64,000 nt of DNA from contig JACYXH010000772.1 of assembly GCA_026745465.1 (NCBI GenBank), positions 6,500,885-6,564,884 of the forward strand. Direction: 5' to 3'. The notes beneath the pieces are model-generated. The model was not told the DNA's origin. It searched no databases and saw nothing but the letters and a program-made list of their open reading frames with translations. The DNA comes from Lota lota (Eukaryota > Chordata > Actinopteri > Gadiformes > Lotidae). Of the stretch, positions 43,484-55,845 are shown piece by piece. The first letter of the stretch is position 1. Every line of letters starts with the position of its first letter. Position numbers and translations under genes: made by a program.

Positions 43484-44075
43484 GCATAGGGTGTCTATGT
43501 GGAATGTTATTGTTCATGTGTTTATTTCCTCCTGCCTTAATTACTGTAATTCCCTTTTTCACCTGCAAGACATCCTTGAACTGATTACTAGTGGTCCAAA
43601 ATGCTGCTGCCAAGCTCCTGACCCCAAAAGGTCTCATGTAACACCAATCCTTTGTTTTTACACTGGCTTCTAACCAATTTCAGAATCCAGTTCAAGATTC
43701 TTGTTATCGCGTTCAGAGCCTTGAATAGTCAGGCACCTGCCGACATTCAAGAGCGACTGCAGCCATAAAGTTCCAGTAGGAATGTGAGGTCCATCTGATT
43801 AGGGTTTGCTGGTTGTTCCTCGCTGCAGGCTCAAGATGAAAAAGGGGCCGTGCATTTGAGGTTGTTGCTCCTAAACTTAGACACTTTCAAAAAGCAGCTC
43901 CAGATCCATCTGTTTAGACTTGGTTTTGTTAAATTTGTTTAATTAAATGTTTGTTCTTTAGCTGGATGTCTGTTTTTAATATATGTTGCTCTGTCTTCTA
44001 TTTGCTTTTTGTGAAGTACTTTGTGACACTATGGAAAGGCGCCATATAAATAAACGTATTAATAATATTACTGTC
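43484..44075 (+). mobile_element. Truncated L2/CR1-type LINE, 3' end
   Basis: Frameshifted and stop-ridden remnants of the reverse-transcriptase C-terminus can be read: VHVFISSCLNYCNSL, KRSHVTPIL and DTFKKQLQIHLFRL, followed by CTTTGTGACACTATGGAAAG and GCGCCATATAAATAAACG, the tail typical of fish L2-like LINEs, and a short ATT-rich end. It is 5'-truncated and inactive. Confidence 0.75.
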
Positions 44076-44372
44076 ATACGTGATCATATATTATACAGAT
44101 ATGAATTTAACTATCCTATGATCGTAAATCCTATATTACTACAGCTTTACTGTCATGTGTTTATTGTTTGCTAGCTAGGGTGGAGAAAGTGCTGTCATGT
44201 ACAAAACTCATCTGCAAAGCTGCTTTTGACCTATCTCACCTATCATTCTCCTGTCTCTATCTCTCTCTCCCTCTCTCTCTGACTCTCTTTCACTTTCACT
44301 CCCTCTCCCCATCGTTCACAGCTATCCTCAACACCTGTGTTTCTTTGGTTTATCTCATAATGTCTCTCTCTA

Positions 44373-44381
<9 letters not shown>

Positions 44382-44463
<82 letters not shown>
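44382..44463. repeat. (TC)n microsatellite
   Basis: About 40 TC units inside a longer pyrimidine-rich stretch (44,240-44,480). Reads as poly Ser-Leu in a spurious frame. Confidence 0.95.
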
Positions 44464-44466
<3 letters not shown>

Positions 44467-44660
44467 CCTCCCTCTCTTATTGGCTGTCTCTCTATTGTTC
44501 ATTCTGTGAATAACTCACTGGGGACAGACATGTGTCTGTGGCCCTCTGCAGTGCTGGAAAGGACATATTCTCACTTTAATTCAACTCAACCTTGCTCTCC
44601 CGGGGTTTTCTGTGTGTGTCTATGCAGAGAGCCAGAAGGAAAACATGCATGTTCGCTCTT

Positions 44661-44663
<3 letters not shown>

Positions 44664-44708
<45 letters not shown>
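44664..44708. repeat. (GT)n microsatellite
   Basis: About 22 GT units followed by diverged GT-rich sequence to 44,765. Confidence 0.95.
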
Positions 44709-44710
<2 letters not shown>

Positions 44711-45295
44711 TACCTGTGTGGTGTTTGTCTGTATCTGTGTGTGTTGGTGTGCGTGCGTGTGTGCTTACGTGTACATGGACCTTTTAATCGTGAACCCCAT
44801 AAAAGGGTTGATATTACCCAGGAACTAATCATTACAGTCTACATATCTATGATGAGAAGCCATTTTGTTGATTAGTTCGTGCTAATTAAACCCGCACTAT
44901 AAAATCAATAAAGAGTGATTGAGGGTATATAAAAAATTACACAGTTCATGCCATTTATTTTAATCACAGTGTGGATTGATTAATTATACAAGTATTAAGT
45001 GTGCCACTAAAGTAGTGTAACTTGAATTTTATGTTGACAATATAGTATAGTTGCAAGGTTAATTATAAAGCAAACTGGAAAGTAATAATATAGACGTTTG
45101 ACTATCTTTTACATATTGCCTAGTTATTTTCAGACACTCAATATCTGGAGGTCATTAGAAATGTTTAAATTGGGCTTAATTGAAAGAATACTAATAAAAG
45201 CATTAATTTATCTTACACGAGTTAATGCATCAGTTTCTACCTTGCAATACTTAAATATCTCTACGCGACCTTATTCTTTACATGCTGCCATTTGC

Positions 45296-45393
45296 GTTAT
45301 AATTTCATTTAGAAGAACGAGTTTAGTTTTTTGATGGTGTGTTCATTTGTTTTTCAAATGGTGCCTCCATCCTGAGTGCAGTGAAGGTATAGA
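45296..45393 (+). repeat. Unnamed dispersed repeat, copy 2
   Basis: Partner of 41,531-41,645, about 3.8 kb downstream in the same orientation. Similarity stops abruptly after GGTATAGAG. Confidence 0.55.
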
Positions 45394-45592
45394 GTCTGTA
45401 AGTCCCATGGGTGTGTGTGTGTTAAGCTGTCTTCTCTCGCTCTGCTCTTTGTTTGCATTAGGCAAAAGGCAATGTGAGCAATGGCTTCGTTGGCCCAGAG
45501 CTTGCAGGTGGAGAATCACAATACATTCTTAGGTACTCAAGGGACAACAGAACCTACAAGCAATTTAGCACCTAATGCTTCTATCCCACCCT

Positions 45593-45654
45593 TCTCTCTC
45601 TCTCTCTCTCTCTCCCTCGCTCTCTCACCTCCTTTCTCACTCACACACCTACTT

Positions 45655-45688
<34 letters not shown>

Positions 45689-45690
45689 TC
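45593..45690. repeat. Imperfect (CT)n tract
   Basis: Two CT blocks (45,593-45,614 and 45,655-45,690) joined by pyrimidine-rich sequence. Confidence 0.85.
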
Positions 45691-45891
45691 TCACACACAC
45701 ATTCATACACTTCTCATCTTTTTTTTGTTCTCTATCGTTCCTTACACTCCTTTGCAGTTTCCACACCTGCAGCAGATAATTTCTCCTGCGTCACCATCAA
45801 ACCGAATCCTCTTCTAAGCTTCGCAGATTTCTCCTCCGTCTCCTTCACCCCACCTCCCTTCATCCTCCATCCTGTCCCTCCACCACGCCCT

Positions 45892-45918
45892 CCCCCCCCC
45901 CCCCCCCCCCCCCCCCCC
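45892..45918. repeat. Poly(C) tract
   Basis: Twenty-seven C residues at the end of a pyrimidine-rich stretch. A second C run of 18 lies at 46,057-46,074. Confidence 0.95.
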
Positions 45919-46685
45919 GCTCCTCTGAGTTCTTAAGCCTTCATATAAATATCTGTGGTGGCTAATAATATTGGGTTAGGGTTAGGGGGGATTGTGTGTA
46001 AGTGTATCTCTCAGATTATATTGCTCCTCCTATCCTCCCCTGGAACTGCACCTCCGCCCCCCCCCCCCCCCCCCTTCCCCCTACCTCCTGGTGGAACTGT
46101 AGCCCTCCATTGGGAAGACAGGGAGCCAGAGATGGCAGGGCTGGGGTGGAAGTGAGGAGCCTATACCCCTCTTCTGATGTGGATTCATCTCCCTCTCACT
46201 CGTGATTCTTGCGGTCATTGTGTCGATAGTGTTACTTATAACAATACCCTGGCTTTGCATGCGTTTAAACAGTACATATGAATCTATTTGCATATATAAA
46301 GTGTGATAAATGAGGCAGTAATGAGGACCCAGCCACAGCGGTTCACGCAGTGATACCAATAAAACCGGTATATAACCGTTGTATTCCAAATAAACCGGGT
46401 AACGAAAATTAATCTCTTAGTTCCTTTACATTTTGAGAGAAAACCCTCATATTATGCATCTAAGACAATGCCAAGATTGGCCGCGATGTGTCGTGATTTG
46501 CTGCATAAGTGTGGGGGGGGGGGGATGCATTATTTCTCCACACACAATAGGGTAAGAAACAATAGGGTACTCACCAGCAGTCCTCTGCCAGTCTCTTAAC
46601 AAGCTAGGGCTCCGCCGTTGTACTCAGGTTCTACCCCAGCGACGGTGCAGACAGATCCTCTGATGGCAACCCTGGCGCCTCTTAC

Positions 46686-46851
46686 GCCTGCAAGCCTCCT
46701 ATAATTGGCAACCGTTTCTTTTTTGTCTTTGTCTGGTGTGTTTTGATGGCCGAACGGAGTAGTCGGAACTTGGAAACTTTGTCGTCACCGGCTGCTGTGT
46801 TGCTGGTCGCATCCGAATCCCGTGGATGTTTCACATCCTCAGCACTGGCTC
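46686..46851 (-). other. Exon-like open segment with strong splice signals, gene unknown
   Basis: On the minus strand a long pyrimidine tract ending TTTCTCTAG precedes 166 nt open in one frame (ASAEDVKHPRDSDATSNTAA, then GDDKVSKFRLLRSAIK and a lysine-rich stretch), followed by the donor GTAAGA. I do not recognise the protein. A 55-codon open frame can arise by chance. It lies about 15 kb upstream of b3gat1 on the same strand, so an alternative 5' exon or a noncoding RNA exon is possible. Confidence 0.3.
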
Positions 46852-47240
46852 CTAGAGAAAGGGGACAGGAACAGGAGAGGTTAGGGAGAATGGGCCTTCT
46901 CATACACAACACAATGCAGGGCATTGACACAAGGGAATGGGAGGGATGGCATGGGCTCAACTGGGAGGGGACGATGACATGCTACATAACAGCCACTGTA
47001 GCAGCCTCCATGGCTCTTAATTAACGCTTGCCTATGGACTGCTGTCAGATTAGTCGTTTATTTTAAGAATGTGACTTGTAGGACTGTGCTATCCATAAAT
47101 ATCCATGTATGTTTTGTTTTGGACCAACAGACATAGAGATTTTTAATTTGTAAGCTTCATATCTGAAATAAATCAGGTTATATGTGAATGCACCCACTTT
47201 TGAACGGTGACTCTCAAATGACAATGAAAAATTACGACAC

Positions 47241-47443
47241 AAATGTAAGGATGCAGCTGTAGATATTACAAATGTTAGGATGCAGCTGTAGATATTACAA
47301 ATGTTAGGATGCAGCTGTTGACAATACAAATGTTAGGATGCAGCTGTTGACAATACAAATTTTAGGGTGCAGCTGTAGATAATACAAATGTTAGGATGCA
47401 GCTGTAGATAAGACAAGTGTTAGGATACAGCTGTTAATAATAC
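47241..47443. repeat. 29-bp minisatellite, seven copies
   Basis: Units of the type AAATGTTAGGATGCAGCTGT plus nine bases, exactly 29 bp each, differing at a few positions. Every copy keeps the palindrome CAGCTG. Confidence 0.95.
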
Positions 47444-47532
47444 AAATGGCTGCAACAAACACAGAGGAACAACCCCCTCCCCCAACATTTCAGACTCATA
47501 GTGTCCTTCCTGTTCCGCGTGCCCGCTGGAAG

Positions 47533-47547
47533 GGGGGGGGGGGGGGG
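47533..47547. repeat. Poly(G) tract
   Basis: Fifteen G residues. A similar run of 12 lies at 46,513-46,524. Confidence 0.9.
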
Positions 47548-48739
47548 CTGACAACATTTGACGAGTTTGGTGTAAGACCAAGACCAAATGCAGCAGCTGC
47601 ACTCCTCACTCACTCCACCACAAGACCCTTCAACCTCCCCTCCCCCGCTACAGCCACCGCTACATTATTGATGAGGCTCCCTCTGTTTTCTTATCAGCCA
47701 CACCGGTGGATGCACTCGCCCCGTGGGCCCCTGATGTTGTTCCAAGGTGGGGTGGGGGTGGGGTGGGGGGGCAGCTGATGCCAGCCGTGAAAAATGGGAT
47801 GGAGGTTGAGCCATATTAACGGTCTATTGACAAGATGCGACACGGAGACCATACAATGTCACAGGTTTGTTATTAGGCTAATCTAAATTCAATGGGGTTG
47901 TCGTGAGATGAACAACAACAAAAAACAACAGGCCCCATCTGGAATGATCCATGTGAGCGAAAGCGCTGACTGGGAGCTCAGAACGACAGGTTTGAAGTAA
48001 GCAAAATGTATTGGAGTCAAATCTGATCTAAACTCTCCACCCCTTAACATTTCCGTGCAATATCCTTATTGTGTGTGTCTTTTTGTTTAGTCTTTGTCCC
48101 CTGGAAATATCAGTAATGTCCACTTTAACGTGATTGACTCTGTTCTCGGTAGACTTGTAAAAATGTAGAAATGAGTGACTGGAAGGTTAACAGACACTGG
48201 TGTAAAGAGAGACAAAGAGGGAGGCTGAATTCATTGCTAGCCAGTTGTGCCACTAGCACCCATTGTAAACCAGAAGCCCCAGGTTTACAATATAATATGG
48301 CCATTGATTAGAGCTGTGATGTGCAGCGCAAGAGACATAGAGGAAGAGAGAGAGAGAAGGAGAAAGAGAGACATAGAGAAATACATTAAGTGAGAAAGGG
48401 AGTGTGAACGAGAGAGACAAAAAAAAACATTGCCGTTTTTACTACTCTTTTATGGGCAGCAATGAGAAAAGATAGGACACAGGTAATTTGGCGGTTGCTT
48501 TTACCGGGCCAGAGGGTACCACGTACGTTCAGCTCTGGAGTGAGAGGAATCCTAGCTGCTTGGTATCATATTTTTCCTCCTGAACTACGGGATAGAGACC
48601 CACTTAGAAGTTGATTTGGTCCACGCACAGTGCAATCATTCACCAATGAATTAGCCCACTCCTTTATAATTCAAGGCATTTTGCCCCCTTGCTTCAAACG
48701 GACTACTGCAGCTAGACTTAACTAGAGAGAATGAATTAT

Positions 48740-48741
48740 CT

Positions 48742-48775
<34 letters not shown>
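48740..48775. repeat. (AC)n microsatellite
   Basis: About 17 AC units, followed by diverged CA-rich sequence to 48,915. Confidence 0.9.
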
Positions 48776-48782
<7 letters not shown>

Positions 48783-49772
48783 ACACAGACACACACGCGC
48801 TGTTTGACTCACATTGACACACCCAGGCGCATCCAAACGCGTGCACGCACTCGGTTAGATTCACATAGACACACACATCCAAGCACATACCCTATTGACA
48901 CACACAGACACACATTGCATTAGGCACTTTGGTGACTGTGCAGCGGGCTGATCACCGTGACCGCTCCAGTCCCTGGGAGACTGCAGGGACATCTCTGACT
49001 GTGGAGGATACAAGACAGAAGCGGTGGATGGTGGCTGGGAGCGACTGAGGGGAAGCACTGGGGAGTGGGGGGGAAGAGGCTTAGGATGTATTGATCGACC
49101 TGGCCCAACCCATCATCTCCAATTGAGAGACGCATTCACTCCATTTCTTCACCACCTACATGTGCGCGCGACCAGCCAAATGCCACACCTACAGACACTC
49201 ATGCACATATACGTGTGCACGCACACACACATACAAAAATCACAGGCACACACAGACACACACACACACACACACACTCACACACACAAACAGGATGTCG
49301 TACTAACCATCTCACCCAAGCTGCTGCACCTCATAGTGTAGCTGCAAATGGGAATGCGTAAGCACGACTGGGCATGCTCAGTGGTTTCCATGGCATTTTG
49401 TTACTAACTCCTAGTATGGATGGTGTTCACTGTATGAGCATTGAAAAGGTGGTTTATTCCCAATGGGATATTTTGGGGTATTAATTATATTTAACAAGCA
49501 CATGTGCATGCAATTTAATTTTAACTTCCAAAGTATTAATGCATTGATTAAACATTGCAGTGGACTTTGTGAACACATGGATGGGAACACTGTAAAAGTA
49601 ATATTCCTTGAATGCTGTATTGTTGTATGTTTTGTGTGTTTGTCAAGATTTCTTTAACCCTTGTGAATCAGAATAGAAGGTTGATCTCACATGGCGTACC
49701 CTCTGAGAGGGCTGGGGGTGTGTATAGAGGCTGTGACCAGTTTTCATTATGGAATGAATACTCATTAAGCGT

Positions 49773-49815
49773 AGTTCCCCTACAGCCATGCATTTTCCAT
49801 GGCTGTAGGGGAACT
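49773..49815. repeat. Perfect 18-bp inverted repeat (hairpin)
   Basis: AGTTCCCCTACAGCCATG (49,773-49,790) and its exact reverse complement (49,798-49,815) separated by the 7-nt loop CATTTTC. The match stops sharply at both outer ends. Confidence 0.95.
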
Positions 49816-52304
49816 AAGCCCATCCTCTGTTGAATCTTTGATGACGGGTAAGGCACTGCCCATTATAATAATAAGGTGACGGCCCCTTTTTTCCTCTATC
49901 TATTCTTTAGGCATCTGTCGTTTAAGAGGAAGAAATGCCATGCCAGGTTTGGCATGAAAGACAATTCCGCATGCCTTTGACTATGGCTTAATAATTAATT
50001 CAAAAGGGCCAGTTGCAGAGTAAATGCTTCTTTATTCTCTCGTAAGTGGTTGATATTAATAATGCATGCCTGGGTCCAAGTTCAACATCAGTCTTGGCAA
50101 AGTTCAACATAAAACCTTTCACAGGATACGCATGGTTGTCACCAAACCAATTCTCTCTCGGGCTCGCTCCAACTTCTTTTTTTCCTCTTCATTCTTTACT
50201 TTCCCTCTCTCTCTCTGTCTCTGCATATCTTCCTCTCCTCTGCATATCTTGCTCTCTGCAGGGCCCTGCTTGGCCCTGACACCTATATTCTGATGGAAGG
50301 ATGTGGCCCCTCAGCAGTAATTGGAGGAGCGCTGGTGGTTGGGTTTCTCTGGGAGTGGGCCACTCCATCGATTCCAGCGTCTAGCTGGTGGGTGGAGGCA
50401 GCTCTCACCCCCTCTCCCACCGCTGTGAGATGACAGCTCCCAAGAGAGCTAAGACGCATGGGCTGTGTTTTTAACATCAAATACAGGGGGTCAGCACCAG
50501 TGATCACCATCCAGTGACACACGATAACAGTTTATACCGATGTCGTCTCAAGTCCTATCAAGATTAAATCCTTAGCTTGATAGCACTGTGGGCAGAAGCT
50601 GGAGGAATCTAATGATACCCCTTTTTGCGTAAAATGAATAAACAAATTGGGAAATGTCAGCCTGCATCAGCTGTAATTGGCGGCTCATTTTCAGAAGGTG
50701 ACTTATTCAGAGATGTTTTGTATTGCCAATCACTCTGCATGGTCACAGCTTGTGGTAAATTATACAATTTAAATGCACATTAAGTGTTGAAAGGAAAAGG
50801 GTGTAGAAGGTGGATGATTGCTTAGTGATATTGTCTATACTGTGCCTCATTACCCATTTGGAGCAAATTTATAAAATTTTCTTTACTTTTATTTTCTGTC
50901 TTTCTGTCTTCTGTTTTTTCTGTCTTCTGTTTTTTCTGTCTTACTCTTTATATATATTTCTGAGAACTGAAACAGAGCTGTGCTGTACCAAGCTCAGTTT
51001 GACCAGTGGTTACCATGGAGACTCACAGCCACTGGGACAGACGGTTGTGTTTTGAATGCTTGGCTCAGGTTAAGTCAGAAGAACTATTTACTTTGGTTGA
51101 CTGAGCCATGGTTTTAATGGTTGGCAGACCTTTTGCTGTACTAAACAAGGCTTAATATTGTTTATATTCTTATCAGCTGAAATTAATTCACCCATATATA
51201 TATATATAGTGAGAGGACAGTGACCTCATTTTCCTCGCTCTTGTATCAAAACTCTCTATTAAGCGTTCAGGTTGAATATGTTTGTGGTCGTTTGGAGGAT
51301 AACATGCGTACGTAGTGTGCAAGATAGATGAAGGGGAACAGCGCACAATATTTAGGGCACACACTCGGTAATCATGGTACCCATGGTTTGAAATTTACCA
51401 GAGCTATTTGTATTTATTTTGATTAAGTATTTTGTCCCTCTCTTGTGCTTTGTAATAAAAAACATAGTGTGGCGCGTGCTTTGCCTCTATCATTTTGTTG
51501 TCAAGGCTGTGGCGGTTTGACCCTGTGTTCACTAATGTTATCTGAATCCATTTATCTACCTCTGGCCATGCCCGAGCCTCTAAGGTCTGCCAGCCAGTTG
51601 TAGCGTTTCAGATTTAGCCAGCTGTGGTCACACACGTGGACCAAGAGAGGGAAACAATGCCACTGACTCCGCTGTGAAAGACAGAGGTCTCAGTGGATGT
51701 TAGTATTACAGTTGGAACATTGATCAATGAGAGCAAAACATGTCACACACCATGTTTAAAACAACTGTATCCAATCACATATCAAAATGATTACTGGGCC
51801 TACCAGGTTTAGTACGATGCCCCGGACCCTGTATAAATCAGAACTGCTGCCGCAGTCTTTTTCGTTTTAGGGGTTAAAAAGGAATACGCCTAAATTGTTT
51901 GGTTAGGCTACCTCATTTCAGTATGTTGTGGCATTTTAGGATATAATAATAACAATGCCAACCATGGCATTACATAATTATATGAAAGAACAAATAAAAA
52001 CGAGTCATGCGGTTGAGAAGTCACTCAAACACAACAACGCATACAATTATTGTATTTAGCTTTATATTAAAGCCTATTGTACAATTTGAGAGGCATTGCC
52101 TTTTTGCTGCAGACAGACGGAACACGCAATTAATATTTAATAGATTCGGTTTTCCTTTGATCTCCTTGTAACTGCTATTAACCGAGGGCTGGGTTTGGGT
52201 TGCTGCTCTTCCTATGCTTCGCCATCGGTAGACACACGATTTTACACACGATTGGGGTGGATCCAAATGGTCTCATACAGAGGCCGGCACAGTCAAATTA
52301 CAGC

Positions 52305-52332
52305 TTTAAAATCATACCTACAGCACCTTTAA
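52305..52332 (-). mobile_element. Isolated terminus related to the 10.1-kb MITE
   Basis: The minus strand reads TTAAAGGTGCTGTAGGTATG then ATTTTAAA, close to the left end of the element at 10,130. No second terminus was found nearby, so this is a fragment. Confidence 0.45.
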
Positions 52333-53461
52333 TGGTCCAAACATTTTAATCATGAAACAATGATTTTTGCATTCTTTGAAATACTAATGCTAATACTCAT
52401 ACAAATAAAGACACAAAGGTAGACTCTCACACTGCCCAATAAACCAATTAAAATGTGAACTACACAGACATTAAACCTTTGATTCCACTTCTCACCTCAA
52501 CAAAAGAAGTATAATAATGATTGCTAATAATTATTTGCAATGATTGATTTAAATGATGCCTTGTTTAATAAGTTCAGCTCTTTTGAACTCACGCGGATAT
52601 AAATATAATAGAAGTCACCCTGAAGTTCACGTCACCTTCAGTCGGTCCTTGAACGTAAATTTAGCACCGCGGGCTTAAAGATGACTCGGTGTAGGCCTTC
52701 TGTTGACATTTGGAGTGTCATTACAATAATAGCTCTACTTTATTCCACCTCACAAGAATCTCAACCTTTCAATAGACTCTGTCCGTCTTCCCGGCTGTCA
52801 CTCAACCTCCCAGGGTCATTTTTAGCCGGCTGCTAAAGGTTCTATTAATCCCAGCAAAATGGCAGAGCAGGGATCGTTTTTCACCGGCTGCCTTGCGGGT
52901 CGCCGTCTGTGTGGGTCGGGCGCTTGGCCAGAGGCCTCGTGGCTGGTAGGAAAAGTAAGAGCAGTGTGAAGAGGTCAGCACTAGCCGCTTTGGGAATCTC
53001 TTTGAGGTGGTGCTGATATTTTAAGCTCCGCCCCCTACTTTGAGCTGAATGTTTACGAGGTGCGATTCTCCCGGCGGGATGTTCCTTCAGAGAAGGGCAG
53101 CATACCTTCAATCATTGTATTGCTGCTGCTGCTGCTTGAGGATTCCCATTTTGTATCATAGATGCATTCACATTTTGCTTGTTTAATTGTTAATTATAAT
53201 TGTCTTGATTATTTGAGACTTTTATAACACACCAGATGTTCAAAGTTCATCAAAAATTGTCTTGGTCACAGAAAGGCTTCTGTGGTGTTTTTTTGTACAT
53301 TTCCTCTAAGGTTTGCTATGAAGGGCAAATGGAGAGCTCCTTCCTGCCAGTGTAGATTTAACCTAGGCACCTCGATTCCATTTATGCTGACAAACTCTCG
53401 GGGTGCCATAATGTACTGGATAATGTCCTCACGGTGCAACGTGCTACTGCACTGCGCTACA

Positions 53462-53469
53462 GTGTGTGT

Positions 53470-53500
<31 letters not shown>

Positions 53501-53510
53501 GGGGGGGGGG
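53462..53510. repeat. (GT)n plus poly(G) tract
   Basis: About 11 GT units run into roughly 26 G residues. Confidence 0.95.
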
Positions 53511-54013
53511 TCACTGTTGTCTTGGCCCCTTAATCAGGTATCACATTACATGTTTCAACAGTTGACAAACCTGGGTACGTATGGGCTCACGGTGCAGTCA
53601 AGCACACCATGAGAAAATCCCTTTAGCACGCGCCGACAATTAAACTGAAATTATACGGGTTTGTTTCCTTTTCTTTTTTTAGGGACGACGATCCCAGACA
53701 CATGGCTCAACATACTTATTCTGCATAATTACCGGGGGGCCCTGAGGAGATGGATTGAAGAGACCGGCTCCCCATAAAACGGAGGGATTAAGTAATCTTA
53801 AACGTAAGGAGGTGGGGGGGGGTTTGGAGGAACATGGCGTGTCCTTGTAAGATCAATGGTTTGGCGTGGCTCGGACGGCTTGCCGGCCTGGGGAGGATAA
53901 AGATGTGGTTCACAGTTTCCTCACGACGAGCGCTGAAAAGCTGTGCTGCTGCTGCTGCTGATACGTGGGTCCTCCTACACACGGCTTACGTTTAACAATG
54001 GAGCTTATGGACC

Positions 54014-54127
54014 GCAGCAGGGTTAGTAACGCCGTAACCTTTATGTAACGCATCAGGGTTAGTTACTCAGTAAACTTCATGTAACGAAGCGGGGTTAGTT
54101 ACTCAGTAAACTTTTTGTTACACAGCA
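54014..54127. repeat. 36-bp tandem repeat, three copies
   Basis: GGTTAGT begins copies at 54,021, 54,057 and 54,093, each followed by a GTAAC..T...TGTAACG pattern. Copies 2 and 3 are closest. Confidence 0.85.
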
Positions 54128-54380
54128 GTGGGGCTGGGATCCCCATCCAGACACTATGATGCATTTCAACAAATGATTTACTTTTGTATTTAATATATTT
54201 ATATATGTAGGGACGGCCATAAGCAGAAAGCATGTAAATGTACACAATGTACTGCATTTATTATTATTATTATTATTATTACTATTACTATTAACAACAA
54301 TAATAATAGTAATATTTTAAAAGATATGTACAATTCCATCACAACAATAATAATAATAATCATCATCATCGTAAACCTAA

Positions 54381-54385
<5 letters not shown>

Positions 54386-54430
<45 letters not shown>
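54386..54430. repeat. (TA)n microsatellite
   Basis: About 22 TA units, preceded by ATT (54,259-54,282) and AAT (54,342-54,360) trinucleotide tracts. Confidence 0.95.
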
Positions 54431-54432
<2 letters not shown>

Positions 54433-55731
54433 TCCTGCTGCATGGATGTCCCTTGACAGCTCCATGCTGGATGAAGACAGATGTCAGGGCCTGACAGAAC
54501 ACAGTCTATGAATAGTTCAGACCTTCTGCACAGCCCCCTGCTTATGACCGTCTCTGGTGCTTTTCAGCCTTGATGTTCATATTTCACTTTGTGTTTTCCG
54601 TAATCTCCAGAGCTCCAAGTTTGTGGTACAACGTGGACGCATCAGGCCTGAATGCTGAGCAGAAAATCGCCCCTCAAGTGGGATTAATGCAGACATTTTT
54701 ATCTGTATTTGATTCACTGGACAACCACTTTGGCCAAGGACAAATGCCCAGTGTATTGACCAAGGAATAGGGGGAAAACATTCACTGCAGTCTGCGGAAT
54801 GAACGTAGTGGTGTTGGGTGGGTACCCCCCTGCGGCTTGATAGGTCGCAGGGTATTTATCTGTAAGCCGATTGGAATGGTCTTCTTAATGCACTCGGGGG
54901 TGCTGGGCTGTTTGGCCCTGAAACTTAAAAAAATAACTCATACAACTGTTGAGATTTGCACATTGAAACCTCTCAGCTTTTTCAGTCATAGCATCTATGT
55001 TCCTGGTTTCAGCGCTGCCTCTTCTGGTAGGAATTCATGCATACTTTTCATGCATAGTATCATATTATGCATACAAAGTGTTTATGACACCCCAACCTAT
55101 AATTTATGAACCCTGTGCAATGAACGCGCAGAGCCTTACCTCCGCAGTGCGCTTTGGCAAGACAATTCCATGTGCACAGAGACTGCAAATCAATTGGCTA
55201 ATCATATACCACAGACATCATCATCGAATTGGGGGAATCCATTTGATCCTCTTTAAGATATAAGATATAAAAGACATGACAGTAGACATATAGCGGGAGG
55301 GAATCTGCATTTGAGAAAACAGGCGCTTTGATAATGAGTACAGATTGAACACGCCAACCACACTAACGTGCACACTGAAACAGCGGTTGCAACCAAATTG
55401 TGAAAAGTGTTACGACCCATAGTCCATTATTAATAGTCACGTGTGTTTTATGTTATGAGCTTTCTTCAGTCCAGTTCCTCCTCTCTCTGACGAATGATGT
55501 TCAGTCTCACTGTTACAATACCCAGCGAACCGACCATTTAGGCCCAAAACAATCTTGCTCTGCCAGCTCCTTTTCAGAGGCCAGATTAAAAAATGAGTGT
55601 GAATGAGTCTTCTTGTTCCTTTTACCTTAATTGCGGTTGAGCTGCAATATGTCCTTTCTATGGAAGCCCATTTCCTCCAGTAAAATAAAAATATAAAATG
55701 AAATCTTAGCCTTGATAATAAAAATAATTCA

Positions 55732-55845
55732 AAGTAAAAATTATGAGATAAAAACTAATAATTATGAGATAAGACGTCAAAGGTTATGTGATAAAAAAGT
55801 AATAGTTATGAGCTAAAAAGTCATAATAGTGAGAAAGAAAGTCAA
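55732..55845. repeat. 21/22-bp AT-rich minisatellite, five imperfect copies
   Basis: TTATGAGATAAAA-type units begin at 55,741, 55,762, 55,784 and 55,806, with a degenerate fifth near 55,824. Confidence 0.8.

Noticed and set aside
39786-47778. Search for CRISPR arrays or bacterial-type operons among the tandem repeats
   Set aside because: The repeats have no spacer structure, and the genes are intron-containing vertebrate genes.
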